Notes: generated from the letters alone by a model not told the origin. A DNA stretch of 44,050 nucleotides from Planctomycetia bacterium TMED53 (GCA_002167285.1 NHDG01000074.1:1-44050); one strand, 5' to 3'; numbered from the stretch's first letter, positions 27,597-35,993 are shown. Made by a program: numbers and translations.

Positions 27597-27785
27597 ATGG
27601 CTGATCAAGAAATGCTTCTCGTTGGAAGCAAAGCTAAGGCTGCACTCAAGGAACATGACGTCAATGTGGGTGGAGATGCCCTCGATGGCCTGAACAGTGT
27701 GATTCATCAGTACATTCAGCAGGCAGCGAAGCGTGCGACAGAAAACGGTCGCAAGACGGTTCGCGCACACGACTTCACCTGCTAG
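27597..27785 (+). CDS. Single-fold bacterial histone
   Basis: The 62-residue protein reads as a complete histone fold. A first helix (MLLVGSKAKAALKEHD, residues 6-21) is followed by loop VNVGGD, a long central helix (ALDGLNSVIHQYIQQAAKRA) and then ENGRKTVRAHDF. The last motif matches the GRKT-x-x-x-D loop and Arg-Asp clamp of archaeal and bacterial histones. Like bacterial HBb-type proteins such as Bdellovibrio Bd0055, it is shorter than archaeal HMf at the third helix. The expected role is DNA binding and nucleoid organisation as a dimer. AAGGAAA precedes the ATG and a strong terminator follows, so it is monocistronic, as expected of an abundant protein. Confidence 0.88.
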   Translation: MADQEMLLVGSKAKAALKEHDVNVGGDALDGLNSVIHQYIQQAAKRATENGRKTVRAHDFTC

Positions 27786-27813
27786 TTCGTGAATTGATTT
27801 TCGAGATCAATAC

Positions 27814-27851
27814 AAAGGAGGCCCGGTGTTTAACACCAGGCCTCCTTTTTT
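27814..27851 (+). terminator. Strong rho-independent terminator of the histone gene
   Basis: AAAGGAGGCC pairs with GGCCTCCTTT around an inner GGTGT/ACACC stem with a single C-A mismatch, and the tail is six or more T. It lies 28 bp after the histone stop. Confidence 0.93.
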
Positions 27852-27902
27852 GTCAGACTAAATTTTGCAGCAGCTCCAAATCAGCGAATCAGTGATCCTT
27901 CT

Positions 27903-30900
27903 TCAGGAACTACGCCCGGAATCGCCTTCAAAGTCTTCCTTACGAATCTCATGCCTCTTCAGCAGATTGGAGAGCTGAGGTCTATGAATCCCTAACGCCT
28001 CAGCGGCCCTCGTAATATTCCCCCCGGAACGAAACAACTCAGCAATGATGTAACGCTTTTCGAGAGCAGTTTTTGCTTCCTTCAGAGATAACTCTCCTGA
28101 AGTCAGGCTCGCGACCTCCTGCTCAAGGATGGGCTGAGTTCCGGCTTTGAAATAGTCGCTACCACTTGAGCTGAGAGAGGAAATCTCCGGTGAAGCAACA
28201 GCAAACCAGTGAGGTAAAACTGTCACGGGAACGTCCATCGGTAGATTGAACTGCTCCCTCAGATCGAGGAGGACATGCTGAAGATCTTTGCAACGTTTGC
28301 GTAGATTTTCCTCACCTGTACCAATGAGTGCGCAGATGAGATGATCCCCGCCTGTGTGATACACACCATGTATTGGCTGCAAAGTTTCAATCAGTTGTCG
28401 AACGAACAATTCGTCTTCCCGATCTCTCAACAATAGATCGAGCCCAGGAAAGCTGACCTCTAAAAACCCGAGAGGCTCCTTGTCTCGCTGATGGCGGAAG
28501 AGCATTTCACTCAAATCGTCGTCGAGAGCTGCTCTGGAACCGATTTCACTCTGTTCATACTCAAGAAGATCAGCAGTCTTGGCGAGGGCAGCCAATTGGC
28601 CGCGAACAAGGGTCAGCAATTCGCTGATTCGATCCATCTCTTGCTGCTGGAAAGGATGGCCAGCAGTGGGTCTTTCCAGGACCAGTGCTGCACTAAACAA
28701 CTCTGAGGCTTCAAATGGGATCGCCACGAGACTTCGACCTCGTAGTGAAGATCCCTCAGGATGAGTTTCCACCCACTCTTCCCAATCGGCATCACCACTT
28801 CTCAAAGGGGTCCCTCTAGAGAGAGTCTCTTGGGCTAAGGCTCCCAGCGCATGCTGAGGAGGAAGCCAGTCTTCCTCAGGGCCCATATCTACATCTGCCA
28901 AACTCTGCCAACGTCTACGCCGACGCGCTGCGATGAATCCCCTGGGGCTTGGAACGACTCGGCGGATTTCCTCGAGCAATCCAGCAAGGAAAAGTCTTAA
29001 CTCACTATGCTTACCAAGAGACTGGAGCGTATTGAAGAAGAGACTGGAACCCTCCTCAGTCGCAATCGTCTCCACTGTACTGACGCCGCCAGACTTACTT
29101 TCAGAACTTCGATCCTCGGGGATGGAAACATGAGGAGTCGGAATCGAAGTCGCCGTTTCTTTACGGAATCGCAGTAGATCTGTAAAGAAATCCTTACGTC
29201 TACGATCGTCACGAAAAACAACCCTCATATCCTCAGGAAGTCTTTGTGAAATCCTCTCAACGAGGGCTGAAGCTTGCTCGTAGTGATTCTTGGCACCCTC
29301 AATTTCATGATTGGAATGAAGCACCCTCGCCATTGCGTAATGAATTTGCCACTGTAAAGGAAGCAGAGAATCACCCGTGATCATCTGCAGTGCCTTTTCA
29401 TACTGCTCGAGAGCTCTGACGTGTCCATCTTCACTGCGCTGACGACCGATAGCCCCCTTGAGCAACAATCCTCTTACCAGAAGTGGAACCGACTGAAGAG
29501 ACTCTGCATTGACCATTCCTCTGGTCACGACTTTGAGCGCTGCTTCATATTGCTCTTGCTCGAGGGACAGCTGAGCCTGATCAAAACAGCTCGCGGTGAC
29601 GACTCTTTCCGAGCCGCGCCTTTGAGCAAGGTCTTCAGCCTTTTTCAACTCCTTCGCTGCCGTTTTCCATTCACCTCGCAATAGAGCGAGATTCCCCTGC
29701 AAGCGATGCCCTTCAGCTTGGTGCTCAGGAAGCTCAAACTCCTGAGAAAGAATCAAGATTTGGCGGGCGAGGTTTTCTACCTGCTTACGTTCACCCAGTG
29801 CGAACCATGTCCAACCCAAGTGAAGGAATGATTGAACGATTCCCCGAGTGCTCCCATGTTTTTCACTGTTTGAGATACTGCGCTTGAAGTACCTGACAGC
29901 ACGTGAGTAATCACCGGAGTGAGCATGCAAACTACCAATTGAATTCAGTGTCGGAGAAACCTCTGTGGAGTCACCGATTCTCTCGCTGAGGTGAAGTGAT
30001 CGCCGGAAATATGCGAGGCTTCTCGCGAAATCGCCGCTATTTCTGTAGATTTTCCCGAGCAGATCATAAGTCGCAGCCAAAGACTTGAGGTCTTGCGATT
30101 TCTCGACAACCTCCATGGCACGGAATAGATACCGAGCTGCACGGAAGTGCTTCCCACGGTCATAGTACACTCGGCCAATCGTCCTCAGGATGGCGCCCAA
30201 GGCCACCGAGTCACTTCCCTGCTCGATCAGCTCCAGCACTCTCTGATAACAATTCAGAGCAGCGGCAGAATCGCCCCTGGCAAGGTGAGTTTCGGCAGTC
30301 ACTTCAAAAATTTGGCACTGAAGAGCAGTCGCATCATCATCTTCTTCAAGACCCGTAAACTCTTTCTGTGCCCTGAGACAAAGGCTCATAGCACGCTTCA
30401 AGTCAAGCCTCTTTAATCTGAGTCTTGCCCTGTGAGTGCTGACCCGAGCTTGTGAAAGTGGACCCGCTGCCTCCAACTCAGCATTGGAGACCCGGTTGAG
30501 CACTTTGATCCCCTTCAAGGGTTCGTTGATCTGTAAGTAGATATTGCTGAGGAATAACTGGGACTCAAATCGGATTCCGGGGTCAAGGCCAACTTCAGCG
30601 ATGAGTTCTTTGATGTGGGATTTCGCTGCTTGCGGATGCCCCGTCTCCATTTCGATTCTTGCGAGAATAGAGAGAATCTCCCTACGCTCGACGACATGCT
30701 GCTCACCTGCAACATGCTGTAGCAATCTGCGCCCAATGTTGATTGCCAGTGGTTCAGCATAAGCCTCTGCAAAAAAGCGCATCGCTGTCATGCCAGGAGA
30801 AATCGCTGCGGCAGATTGTCCCGCCACATCAAAAAGCTCAAAAACTTCATAGGCTCGAACCGGCTCACTACTACGATCGTGGCTCGCCAGGGTTTTGGCC

Positions 30901-32255
30901 AATTCCATTTGCAGTCGAGCTGCCGGCTCTTTGCCAAGGAAATCACGAATTCCATGGAGATGAAGCTCATGAGCGATGGCGTAACGCACGGCTCCTTGTA
31001 CCTCTTGGATTTGTAGGTATCCACGCTCTCCCAGCTCTGTCAAAGCTGCGACCAATCGTTCTTCGGTCACAGCACAAGACTTCGCCAATAGAGAGGCCTG
31101 CACGGGGCGCATCAGTAATGCGAGATGCTCCAGTACCTTTCTTTCCAGTGGCGGCAATGCGGCAAGGCGCCTTTCGAGAAGAATCTCTTCCATCGACCGA
31201 CCTTGAGCGCTTTCGATCAATGCTTGAACACTCTCCACCTCAATCGGAGTCGCCACCCCCGACTCAACAAGAACGCGCCCAAACTCTCCTATGAGCAAAG
31301 GATTGCCTGCACATGCAGTAGTAATCGTTGCACAGAGGTCCAAGTCGACCTCATCGCCAACCAACTTCTTGAGCAGCGCGCCCGCTTCTTCTTCGGTAAA
31401 TGGGGGAACTTCTAAACTCTGACAGAAAGGTTGCTGCTCCAATTGTTTCAAAGCCTGCTGAGTTTGACCTGAATCGATTCCCGGCCCGTGATCCGCGATC
31501 AATAAAAGACGCCCCGCCGGTTCTGGATCATCACTCTCTACTGTTTCGGCCTCGATGATCGCCGAGGCAAATTCACCGGAACGTCCTTCACGTGCGCGAA
31601 TATGCTTCCAATCACGGGTATCGGCCTCTGCTGCCATACCCCCTTCTTGGTTCACAGTGCTCCATGAAAGAGAACTGTTACGAGCGAGGAACTCGACAAA
31701 TTCGATCGTTCCGGGGTCGCTACGATGCAGATCATGAAGAACTAAGATCAAAGTTCTGCCCTGGGCTAGCTCAAACAAAATCTCGCCAAGCGCTTCATGG
31801 AACTGAATCCTACCGCTTCGGCCGGGTAATGGAGCTTTAAGTTCTCCCTCTCCCAACTCCTGGCGCAACTCGGGGAAGACCCGGGCTAAAACATGGGCAT
31901 ATCGCTTCCAAAGAGCAGACTCCTCACCACTGTGGAGAATCAAATCTTTGATCAACCGAAGAATCGGTAGAAACGGGATTCCTTGACGCTCATGGCATTG
32001 AACTCGGCAGCAAAGTACTGGAGCTTCTGCGGATCCAGTGTTCGCAGCACTGATGGATTCCTGAATCAGCCATGACTTTCCGACCCCAGACGAGCCTTCG
32101 ACCAAAGCCAGGGTACAGCGGGATATTGGATCAGGACTGGAGCCCAGCTCTCGGCCATCATGAATCCACCCGCGAAGATCTTCCAGAAGCTGTTCCCGAT
32201 CTTGGATGGGAGCAGCGCTGACACTTGAGGACTGTACCAAGGACTCGTCACTCAT
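27903..32255 (-). CDS. Giant ATPase/TPR/GAF/degenerate GGDEF/Fis-HTH regulator
   Basis: The ATG at 32255 (AGGAGG 6 nt upstream) gives 1450 residues. An N-terminal AAA/STAND-like ATPase has Walker A VEGSSGVGKSWL near residue 55 and a Walker B-like LILVLHDLHRSD near 170. About 500 residues of TPR units follow (for example YDLLGKIYRNSGDFARSLAY and LNSIGSLHAHSGDYSRAVRY). A GAF-like domain lies around 1090-1260. Next is a GGDEF-like fold whose signature is HTGGDHLICALIG, so the cyclase motif is GGDHL and probably inactive. The C-terminus is a Fis-type helix-turn-helix (GNITRAAEALGIHRPQLSNL). It resembles a very large signal-integrating transcription regulator; the signal and targets are unknown. 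Confidence 0.85.
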   Translation of the reverse strand: MSDESLVQSSSVSAAPIQDREQLLEDLRGWIHDGRELGSSPDPISRCTLALVEGSSGVGKSWLIQESISAANTGSAEAPVLCCRVQCHERQGIPFLPILRLIKDLILHSGEESALWKRYAHVLARVFPELRQELGEGELKAPLPGRSGRIQFHEALGEILFELAQGRTLILVLHDLHRSDPGTIEFVEFLARNSSLSWSTVNQEGGMAAEADTRDWKHIRAREGRSGEFASAIIEAETVESDDPEPAGRLLLIADHGPGIDSGQTQQALKQLEQQPFCQSLEVPPFTEEEAGALLKKLVGDEVDLDLCATITTACAGNPLLIGEFGRVLVESGVATPIEVESVQALIESAQGRSMEEILLERRLAALPPLERKVLEHLALLMRPVQASLLAKSCAVTEERLVAALTELGERGYLQIQEVQGAVRYAIAHELHLHGIRDFLGKEPAARLQMELAKTLASHDRSSEPVRAYEVFELFDVAGQSAAAISPGMTAMRFFAEAYAEPLAINIGRRLLQHVAGEQHVVERREILSILARIEMETGHPQAAKSHIKELIAEVGLDPGIRFESQLFLSNIYLQINEPLKGIKVLNRVSNAELEAAGPLSQARVSTHRARLRLKRLDLKRAMSLCLRAQKEFTGLEEDDDATALQCQIFEVTAETHLARGDSAAALNCYQRVLELIEQGSDSVALGAILRTIGRVYYDRGKHFRAARYLFRAMEVVEKSQDLKSLAATYDLLGKIYRNSGDFARSLAYFRRSLHLSERIGDSTEVSPTLNSIGSLHAHSGDYSRAVRYFKRSISNSEKHGSTRGIVQSFLHLGWTWFALGERKQVENLARQILILSQEFELPEHQAEGHRLQGNLALLRGEWKTAAKELKKAEDLAQRRGSERVVTASCFDQAQLSLEQEQYEAALKVVTRGMVNAESLQSVPLLVRGLLLKGAIGRQRSEDGHVRALEQYEKALQMITGDSLLPLQWQIHYAMARVLHSNHEIEGAKNHYEQASALVERISQRLPEDMRVVFRDDRRRKDFFTDLLRFRKETATSIPTPHVSIPEDRSSESKSGGVSTVETIATEEGSSLFFNTLQSLGKHSELRLFLAGLLEEIRRVVPSPRGFIAARRRRRWQSLADVDMGPEEDWLPPQHALGALAQETLSRGTPLRSGDADWEEWVETHPEGSSLRGRSLVAIPFEASELFSAALVLERPTAGHPFQQQEMDRISELLTLVRGQLAALAKTADLLEYEQSEIGSRAALDDDLSEMLFRHQRDKEPLGFLEVSFPGLDLLLRDREDELFVRQLIETLQPIHGVYHTGGDHLICALIGTGEENLRKRCKDLQHVLLDLREQFNLPMDVPVTVLPHWFAVASPEISSLSSSGSDYFKAGTQPILEQEVASLTSGELSLKEAKTALEKRYIIAELFRSGGNITRAAEALGIHRPQLSNLLKRHEIRKEDFEGDSGRSS

Positions 32256-32399
32256 AGGGTTCCTCCTAGAAATTCGACCCAAGGAGCCGTATCGATTGAT
32301 GACGACTAGGGTATCGGCAGAAGCTCTGAGCGTAAAGTTTTTGAACGCCCCAAATCAGCGTGATTTCCACAAGTGTTAATAGATTCACTACTTAAATAC

Positions 32400-32425
32400 T
32401 CCCCGTCGTCCCTACACGACGGGGA
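32400..32425. repeat. 10-bp perfect hairpin upstream of the giant regulator
   Basis: TCCCCGTCGT pairs with ACGACGGGGA over loop CCCTAC. It has no T-tract and lies about 145 bp upstream of the regulator start on the opposite side of its putative promoter. Confidence 0.55.
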
Positions 32426-32629
32426 TTGCTTGGACTAATTGACGGTACGTCGAGGCACCTGCCCTGAAGAGTGTAGGGAAGCGCAGGCGTCTAGGTGGCA
32501 ATTTGTAAGGCCAGACCTCAGGGAAACTCGTCGCCTGAATCAATGGAGGGAGGTGTCATTTCGGGTTGCGCCAAATCGATCGCGTCACCAAAGAACTGCT
32601 GGCGCAAAGACTCTCACGCAGATGAATCC

Positions 32630-32653
32630 TCGAATTGATCGGACTCAATTCGA
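32630..32653. repeat. 9-bp perfect hairpin
   Basis: TCGAATTGA (32630-32638) pairs with TCAATTCGA (32645-32653), loop TCGGAC. The right arm is part of a 12-bp sequence repeated at 33057-33068. Confidence 0.55.
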
Positions 32654-32721
32654 AGAATCACTGACGTGAGTCGAAAATCTCGGAGTCTTCCATGACACCG
32701 AGGAAACCCCTTGTGAGCCCT

Positions 32722-32900
32722 TGGCAAATCAGCAGGCACCCACACTCTCGTGGCCGCTGAGCCAGTGGAATCACTTCCCCCATTGCACAAGGCAGGATCC
32801 CCATCCTGGTCAAGCCCCTGTGCCAGAACTGATTTCAAACCGTTCTGGGCCTTTGGGGCTACCCCCTGTACGTCTCCTAGATTGGGTGCCAGGCACCCAA
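32722..32900. ncRNA. Candidate structured RNA: four consecutive hairpins
   Basis: In 180 bp there are four non-overlapping stems. The first is TGGC-aaa-TCAGC...GCTGA-GCCA with an inner CCAC/GTGG (32722-32764). The second is CAGGAT/ATCCTG with a CCCC loop (32793-32808). The third is a two-part stem AGCCCC + CCAGAAC / GTTCTGG + GGGGCT (32813-32860). The fourth is TTGGGTGCC/GGCACCCAA (32882-32900). No known RNA family motif was recognised and the strand cannot be decided. Chance pairing in GC-rich DNA is the main alternative. Confidence 0.35.
32882..32900. repeat. 19-bp near-perfect palindrome (REP-like)
   Basis: TTGGGTGCC and GGCACCCAA are 9-bp arms around a single A. GGCACCCA also occurs alone near 32736. 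Short GC-rich palindromes of this form are typical of repetitive extragenic palindromes, but only one full copy is in the window. Confidence 0.5.
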
Positions 32901-33107
32901 AGAACCGTAGCCTGGTCACGGGGGAGACTTTCCCGCGGTGAGCTCGGTAAAACGGACGAACAAAAACCTCTCAAACTTGAGTCGAGTAAATGAATCACCG
33001 ATGAATGATCACAAGGGATCACCCCTGCTATCAACCCGGATTCTCTTTACTCAGAGCTCAATTCGAAGTCGCAATGGATCAACCTTGCGAGTTTCAAAAT
33101 TCAAGCC

Positions 33108-33175
33108 GTCCAGTGTTTTAATCTGTCCAGTGTTTTAATCTGTCCAGTGTTTCAATCTGTCCAGTGTTTTAATCT
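33108..33175. repeat. Four-copy 17-bp tandem repeat
   Basis: GTCCAGTGTTTTAATCT occurs four times head to tail (33108, 33125, 33142, 33159). Only the third copy differs, by one T-to-C change. There are no spacers, so it is not a CRISPR array. It is not inside a credible gene. Confidence 0.93.
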
Positions 33176-33387
33176 TAGGAGAGTTGGGAGGTGGGACTTT
33201 AGGCGGGTCGGCTCTCCGAACGGGAATATGACGAAGAAAATTCCCGAGATCAAGGACCCGACTTTGATATTTCTTTTTGAAGTGAGGCTCGACGACTTCA
33301 CCGTCAAACAATCAAGACAACCCCACCCCCTGAATAAACCGTGGATAAACTCCCCGAGAAACCCAAATGGAAAACCCAAATGGAAAA

Positions 33388-33421
33388 CCCCGGAGTGGAG
33401 ACCCGCATTTCCACCCCGGGG
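33388..33421 (-). terminator. Terminator of the Cys-rich protein gene
   Basis: On the minus strand CCCCGG-G-GTGGA pairs with TCCAC-T-CCGGGG over a 10-nt loop, followed by TTTTCC. It starts about 22 nt after the stop codon of the gene at 33444. Confidence 0.7.
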
Positions 33422-33443
33422 CAAGAACGAAGACCTTCTTCGC

Positions 33444-34061
33444 TCAGTATCTAACTCGTTTTGTGTTGCAACACTTCTGCAATCGGCACTGACGTCCCTT
33501 CTCTGGGATCCAGCAGCCCTGAACATGAACTCTTTCTCTACGTAACTCCCACCGATCTGGTAAAGCCACCTGAATGGTGTAGGGGACCTTCACTGAAGTT
33601 CCGCAAATGTAGCGAACTCTGTAACGAATCTCGTTTCTACAGCCCCCTGAAACTCGCACTTTCTTTGTCACGTATTTGAAGTGGGCTGGCTTCCAACGCT
33701 CCACGACCCCACAAGGTAGTCTCCGTTTGCGAACTCCATCGACACAGAAGTAGTGAGTTTGACAGCGTGGAAGTTGAACGTGAACTCTCCGAGGAGATGT
33801 GCTGCAACCACCTTGACTCCAAATCGAGCGATGGTTTATCGAACGATGATTTATCGAACGATGATTTATCGAGCGCTGCCCTACCGATCGCTGTGATATC
33901 GATCGATGTTCTCGCAATCGATGCCCTCTCGAATGCTGAGCCGTCGGTTGACAAGCCCTCTGAAGCCGATCGCCAGTGTAATTCCTTGCCTCTACAGGTT
34001 GGGGAGCCAAAGACAAGGAGGCGAGGAAACAACATGCCCCCAGCAAGATACGGAACAACAT
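33444..34061 (-). CDS. Secreted Cys-rich protein with Arg/His pentapeptide repeats
   Basis: From the ATG at 34061 (GGAG 7 nt upstream) the product is 205 residues. A signal peptide MLFRILLGACCFLASLSLA leads to a likely cut near VEA. Residues about 45-85 form an imperfect five-residue repeat (QRSVGQRSINHRSINHRSI) encoded by a 15-bp DNA repeat. The rest is very basic and holds about 11 cysteines (RCQTHYFCVDG, GGCRNEIRYRVRYICG, RQCRLQKCCN), which suggests disulphide bonds outside the cytoplasm. The family is not recognised. It lies 99 bp downstream of the pseudokinase gene on the same strand and may share its transcript. Confidence 0.72.
   Translation of the reverse strand: MLFRILLGACCFLASLSLAPQPVEARNYTGDRLQRACQPTAQHSRGHRLREHRSISQRSVGQRSINHRSINHRSINHRSIWSQGGCSTSPRRVHVQLPRCQTHYFCVDGVRKRRLPCGVVERWKPAHFKYVTKKVRVSGGCRNEIRYRVRYICGTSVKVPYTIQVALPDRWELRRERVHVQGCWIPEKGRQCRLQKCCNTKRVRY
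33823..33927 (-). repeat. 15-bp in-frame tandem repeat inside the Cys-rich gene
   Basis: Seven successive 15-bp units are visible from 33823. The units at 33838 and 33853 are identical (ATCGAACGATGATTT on plus); the others are increasingly diverged. Each encodes five residues around R-S-I-x-H. Confidence 0.85.
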
Positions 34062-34160
34062 GATCCGCTCCTCTCCAGTGTTCCCGCCCAATGCCCCTTG
34101 CAGAGAGCAGGTCACGGTGGAAATGACGCGGAAGTTGCTCAGTTATTCAGAGAAATAATT

Positions 34161-35927
34161 TTATTTTTCTTCAGGAGGCATCGGTGGTCCTAAAAATAAG
34201 ACGGAACGACCTGGAAGAACTAACCTTCCTCCGGGTCTCCACTCCACATGACGCCACTCTTCCTCAGACCCTCGAGACCGCTTAGACCACTCCTCTGCCG
34301 TCTTTTCCCTTCCGAGTCTTGACCATAGAGAAGAAGTTCGCATAGCCAGTGCAACATCCTCATTCAGACGTAGCTGGGAGGACTCAAGAATCGATTCGGT
34401 GACTTTGAAACGGCTCTCTGCCAAGGCAATTTCCGCATGTAGCCAATCTCCCCAGCCATCAAGAGGGTTTAAGTCTCTACAACGATCGATAGAGTTTCGT
34501 GCCGCGGAAATTTGACCTGATCTCAATTCGCATAGAGCCCTGTGAAACCAAGCATTTGCATCATCAGGAAATCCCATCGTCAGTAAGTGGAGTTGATCCA
34601 GCGCTTTGATGGGTTGAAGCAGATACATGTGACCCGCGACCTTGCTCCATACATCAAATGAATCCTTAGCCTCCAGCTTCAGGCCATTTTCGACTTCGAT
34701 TCTTCCGCTATGATCACCCTGCTCTAGGGCAACAATCCCTAAAATAATCCATGGTCCCGGACTCTGTGGCTTTGATCTGGCTGCATGGCGTGCAGCTTCT
34801 CTAGCACGCTCCAACTCCCCAGATCGGAGGCAAACCCAGGCAAACTGCCGCTGTACAAATGGATTTTCACTAGCCTCGCGTGCTCTCAACTCGTATCGCT
34901 GAAACCATCTTAAGGCATTGTCTGCAAGTGGTTGCTCTTCCCCATGAGCAGGCAGAGGCCGAACCAACATAGCTCTCTGAAAATCCTCGATCATTTCAGA
35001 GGTATCCCCATCAGATTCGAGAAATCTGCCTAGAAGGGTCACGACGATGATCAACATCGCGAAGAGGGCCACTCGTAATTTCCAAAGCTCCACTCCTCCA
35101 CCGATATCAACCTTGGACCTGGATCGGGGTCGTTCTCCATCTCGGACTGCTTCAAGCATGCGAGCAAACCCTCGGAGCGTTGCCGGCCTCCTTGCTGGAT
35201 CCAGTGAGAGTGCATCACTCAGTAACCCCTTGAGACCAGGAGGATTCAGCGAAGTGTCGACATTTTCGAGCAATGAGTTCCCCGACAGTAACCGGTCTGC
35301 CACTTCTGTAGCATCTCTTCCTGACCATGGTGGGGATCCCAAGACGCATTCGTGGAGCAACACCGCAACGGCATATACGATTTGCCCCTCTTTCAAATCC
35401 TTCTCATGATTGGCCAACAATATCTCTGGTGCGATCCGGGGGGCCACAAGATCGAGATCCAGATCATGTCGGGGTTTCAATCTTTGAGCTAATAGTGAAA
35501 ATCTCCCATCGCTACCCATCAAAACCGCCTCAGGTTCGACGACAGCGATGGAAACCCCGCTCTCATGAAGGCTGCCGAGGGTGCGTGACAGGTGAGCGAA
35601 TTGACTCAAAAGTGTATGAAGACCTCCAACCAATAAGACATCCCATTTTTTCTCTGGCTGGGATCGAGTGAGGGCAATCCCCTCCTTGAGAGTCATCAGA
35701 GAACTGTGAATCTCCTCCTGATACTCAATATGAGGATCGAGCGAGAGCTCCGATTCGGAGTCTCCATTACAAATAGATTTGAGCTGATAATGCCAGCTGG
35801 ATCGATGATTGAGCGGATGTCCTGAGACTTCTTGCCCTCCCTCATCGTCATTAGAAGGGTTCGCGAACGATTTGTTGGAATTGACCTCATCGACCACCGC
35901 TGGTATCCCCCCCATGGAATGGTGCAC
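34161..35927 (-). CDS. Membrane pseudokinase with TPR-like C-terminus
   Basis: The 588-residue protein starts at GTG 35927 or ATG 35915; neither has a clear ribosome site. About residues 95-275 align by eye with a Ser/Thr kinase C-lobe. LHESGVSIAVVEPEAVLMG stands where the HRDLKPEN loop should be, SLLAQRL replaces the DFG segment, and IAPEILL, IVYAVAVLLHECVLGSPPW and LDPARRPAT match APE, the F helix and the final Arg motif. Catalytic Asp, metal Asp and the N-lobe Lys are all missing. A membrane span (LFAMLIIVVTLLGRFL, about 295-312) leads to TPR-like helices (FAWVCLRSGELERAREAARH). It follows ftsH by 66 bp. It is probably a non-catalytic scaffold. Confidence 0.75.
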   Translation of the reverse strand: MHHSMGGIPAVVDEVNSNKSFANPSNDDEGGQEVSGHPLNHRSSWHYQLKSICNGDSESELSLDPHIEYQEEIHSSLMTLKEGIALTRSQPEKKWDVLLVGGLHTLLSQFAHLSRTLGSLHESGVSIAVVEPEAVLMGSDGRFSLLAQRLKPRHDLDLDLVAPRIAPEILLANHEKDLKEGQIVYAVAVLLHECVLGSPPWSGRDATEVADRLLSGNSLLENVDTSLNPPGLKGLLSDALSLDPARRPATLRGFARMLEAVRDGERPRSRSKVDIGGGVELWKLRVALFAMLIIVVTLLGRFLESDGDTSEMIEDFQRAMLVRPLPAHGEEQPLADNALRWFQRYELRAREASENPFVQRQFAWVCLRSGELERAREAARHAARSKPQSPGPWIILGIVALEQGDHSGRIEVENGLKLEAKDSFDVWSKVAGHMYLLQPIKALDQLHLLTMGFPDDANAWFHRALCELRSGQISAARNSIDRCRDLNPLDGWGDWLHAEIALAESRFKVTESILESSQLRLNEDVALAMRTSSLWSRLGREKTAEEWSKRSRGSEEEWRHVEWRPGGRLVLPGRSVLFLGPPMPPEEK

Positions 35928-35993
35928 CGGGAAAGGGGACAGGACAACCGAACGTCGCTCAGGAAACCAAGTCTTTGGACTTAGCTAAAATAC

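Larger units (their letters stand above)
32256..33443. other. Gene-free 1.2 kb block rich in hairpins and repeats
   Basis: No open frame here has a convincing ribosome site, codon pattern or recognisable product. The block holds a 10-bp hairpin (32400-32425), a 9-bp hairpin (32630-32653), a cluster of four hairpins (32722-32900), a 12-bp direct repeat (32644-32655 and 33057-33068), a 17-bp tandem repeat (33108-33175), short 13-bp repeats near 33361-33386 and a terminator (33388-33421). It may hold one or more RNA genes, the remains of a gene, or a repeat island. Confidence 0.6.

Noticed and set aside
32614-33034. Short open frames of 60-100 codons on both strands in the gene-free block
   Set aside because: They overlap each other and the hairpins, lack ribosome sites and match no known family by eye. 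A decayed gene cannot be excluded.
33108-33175. Possible CRISPR array
   Set aside because: The repeats are directly adjacent with no spacers, and no cas gene is in the window.
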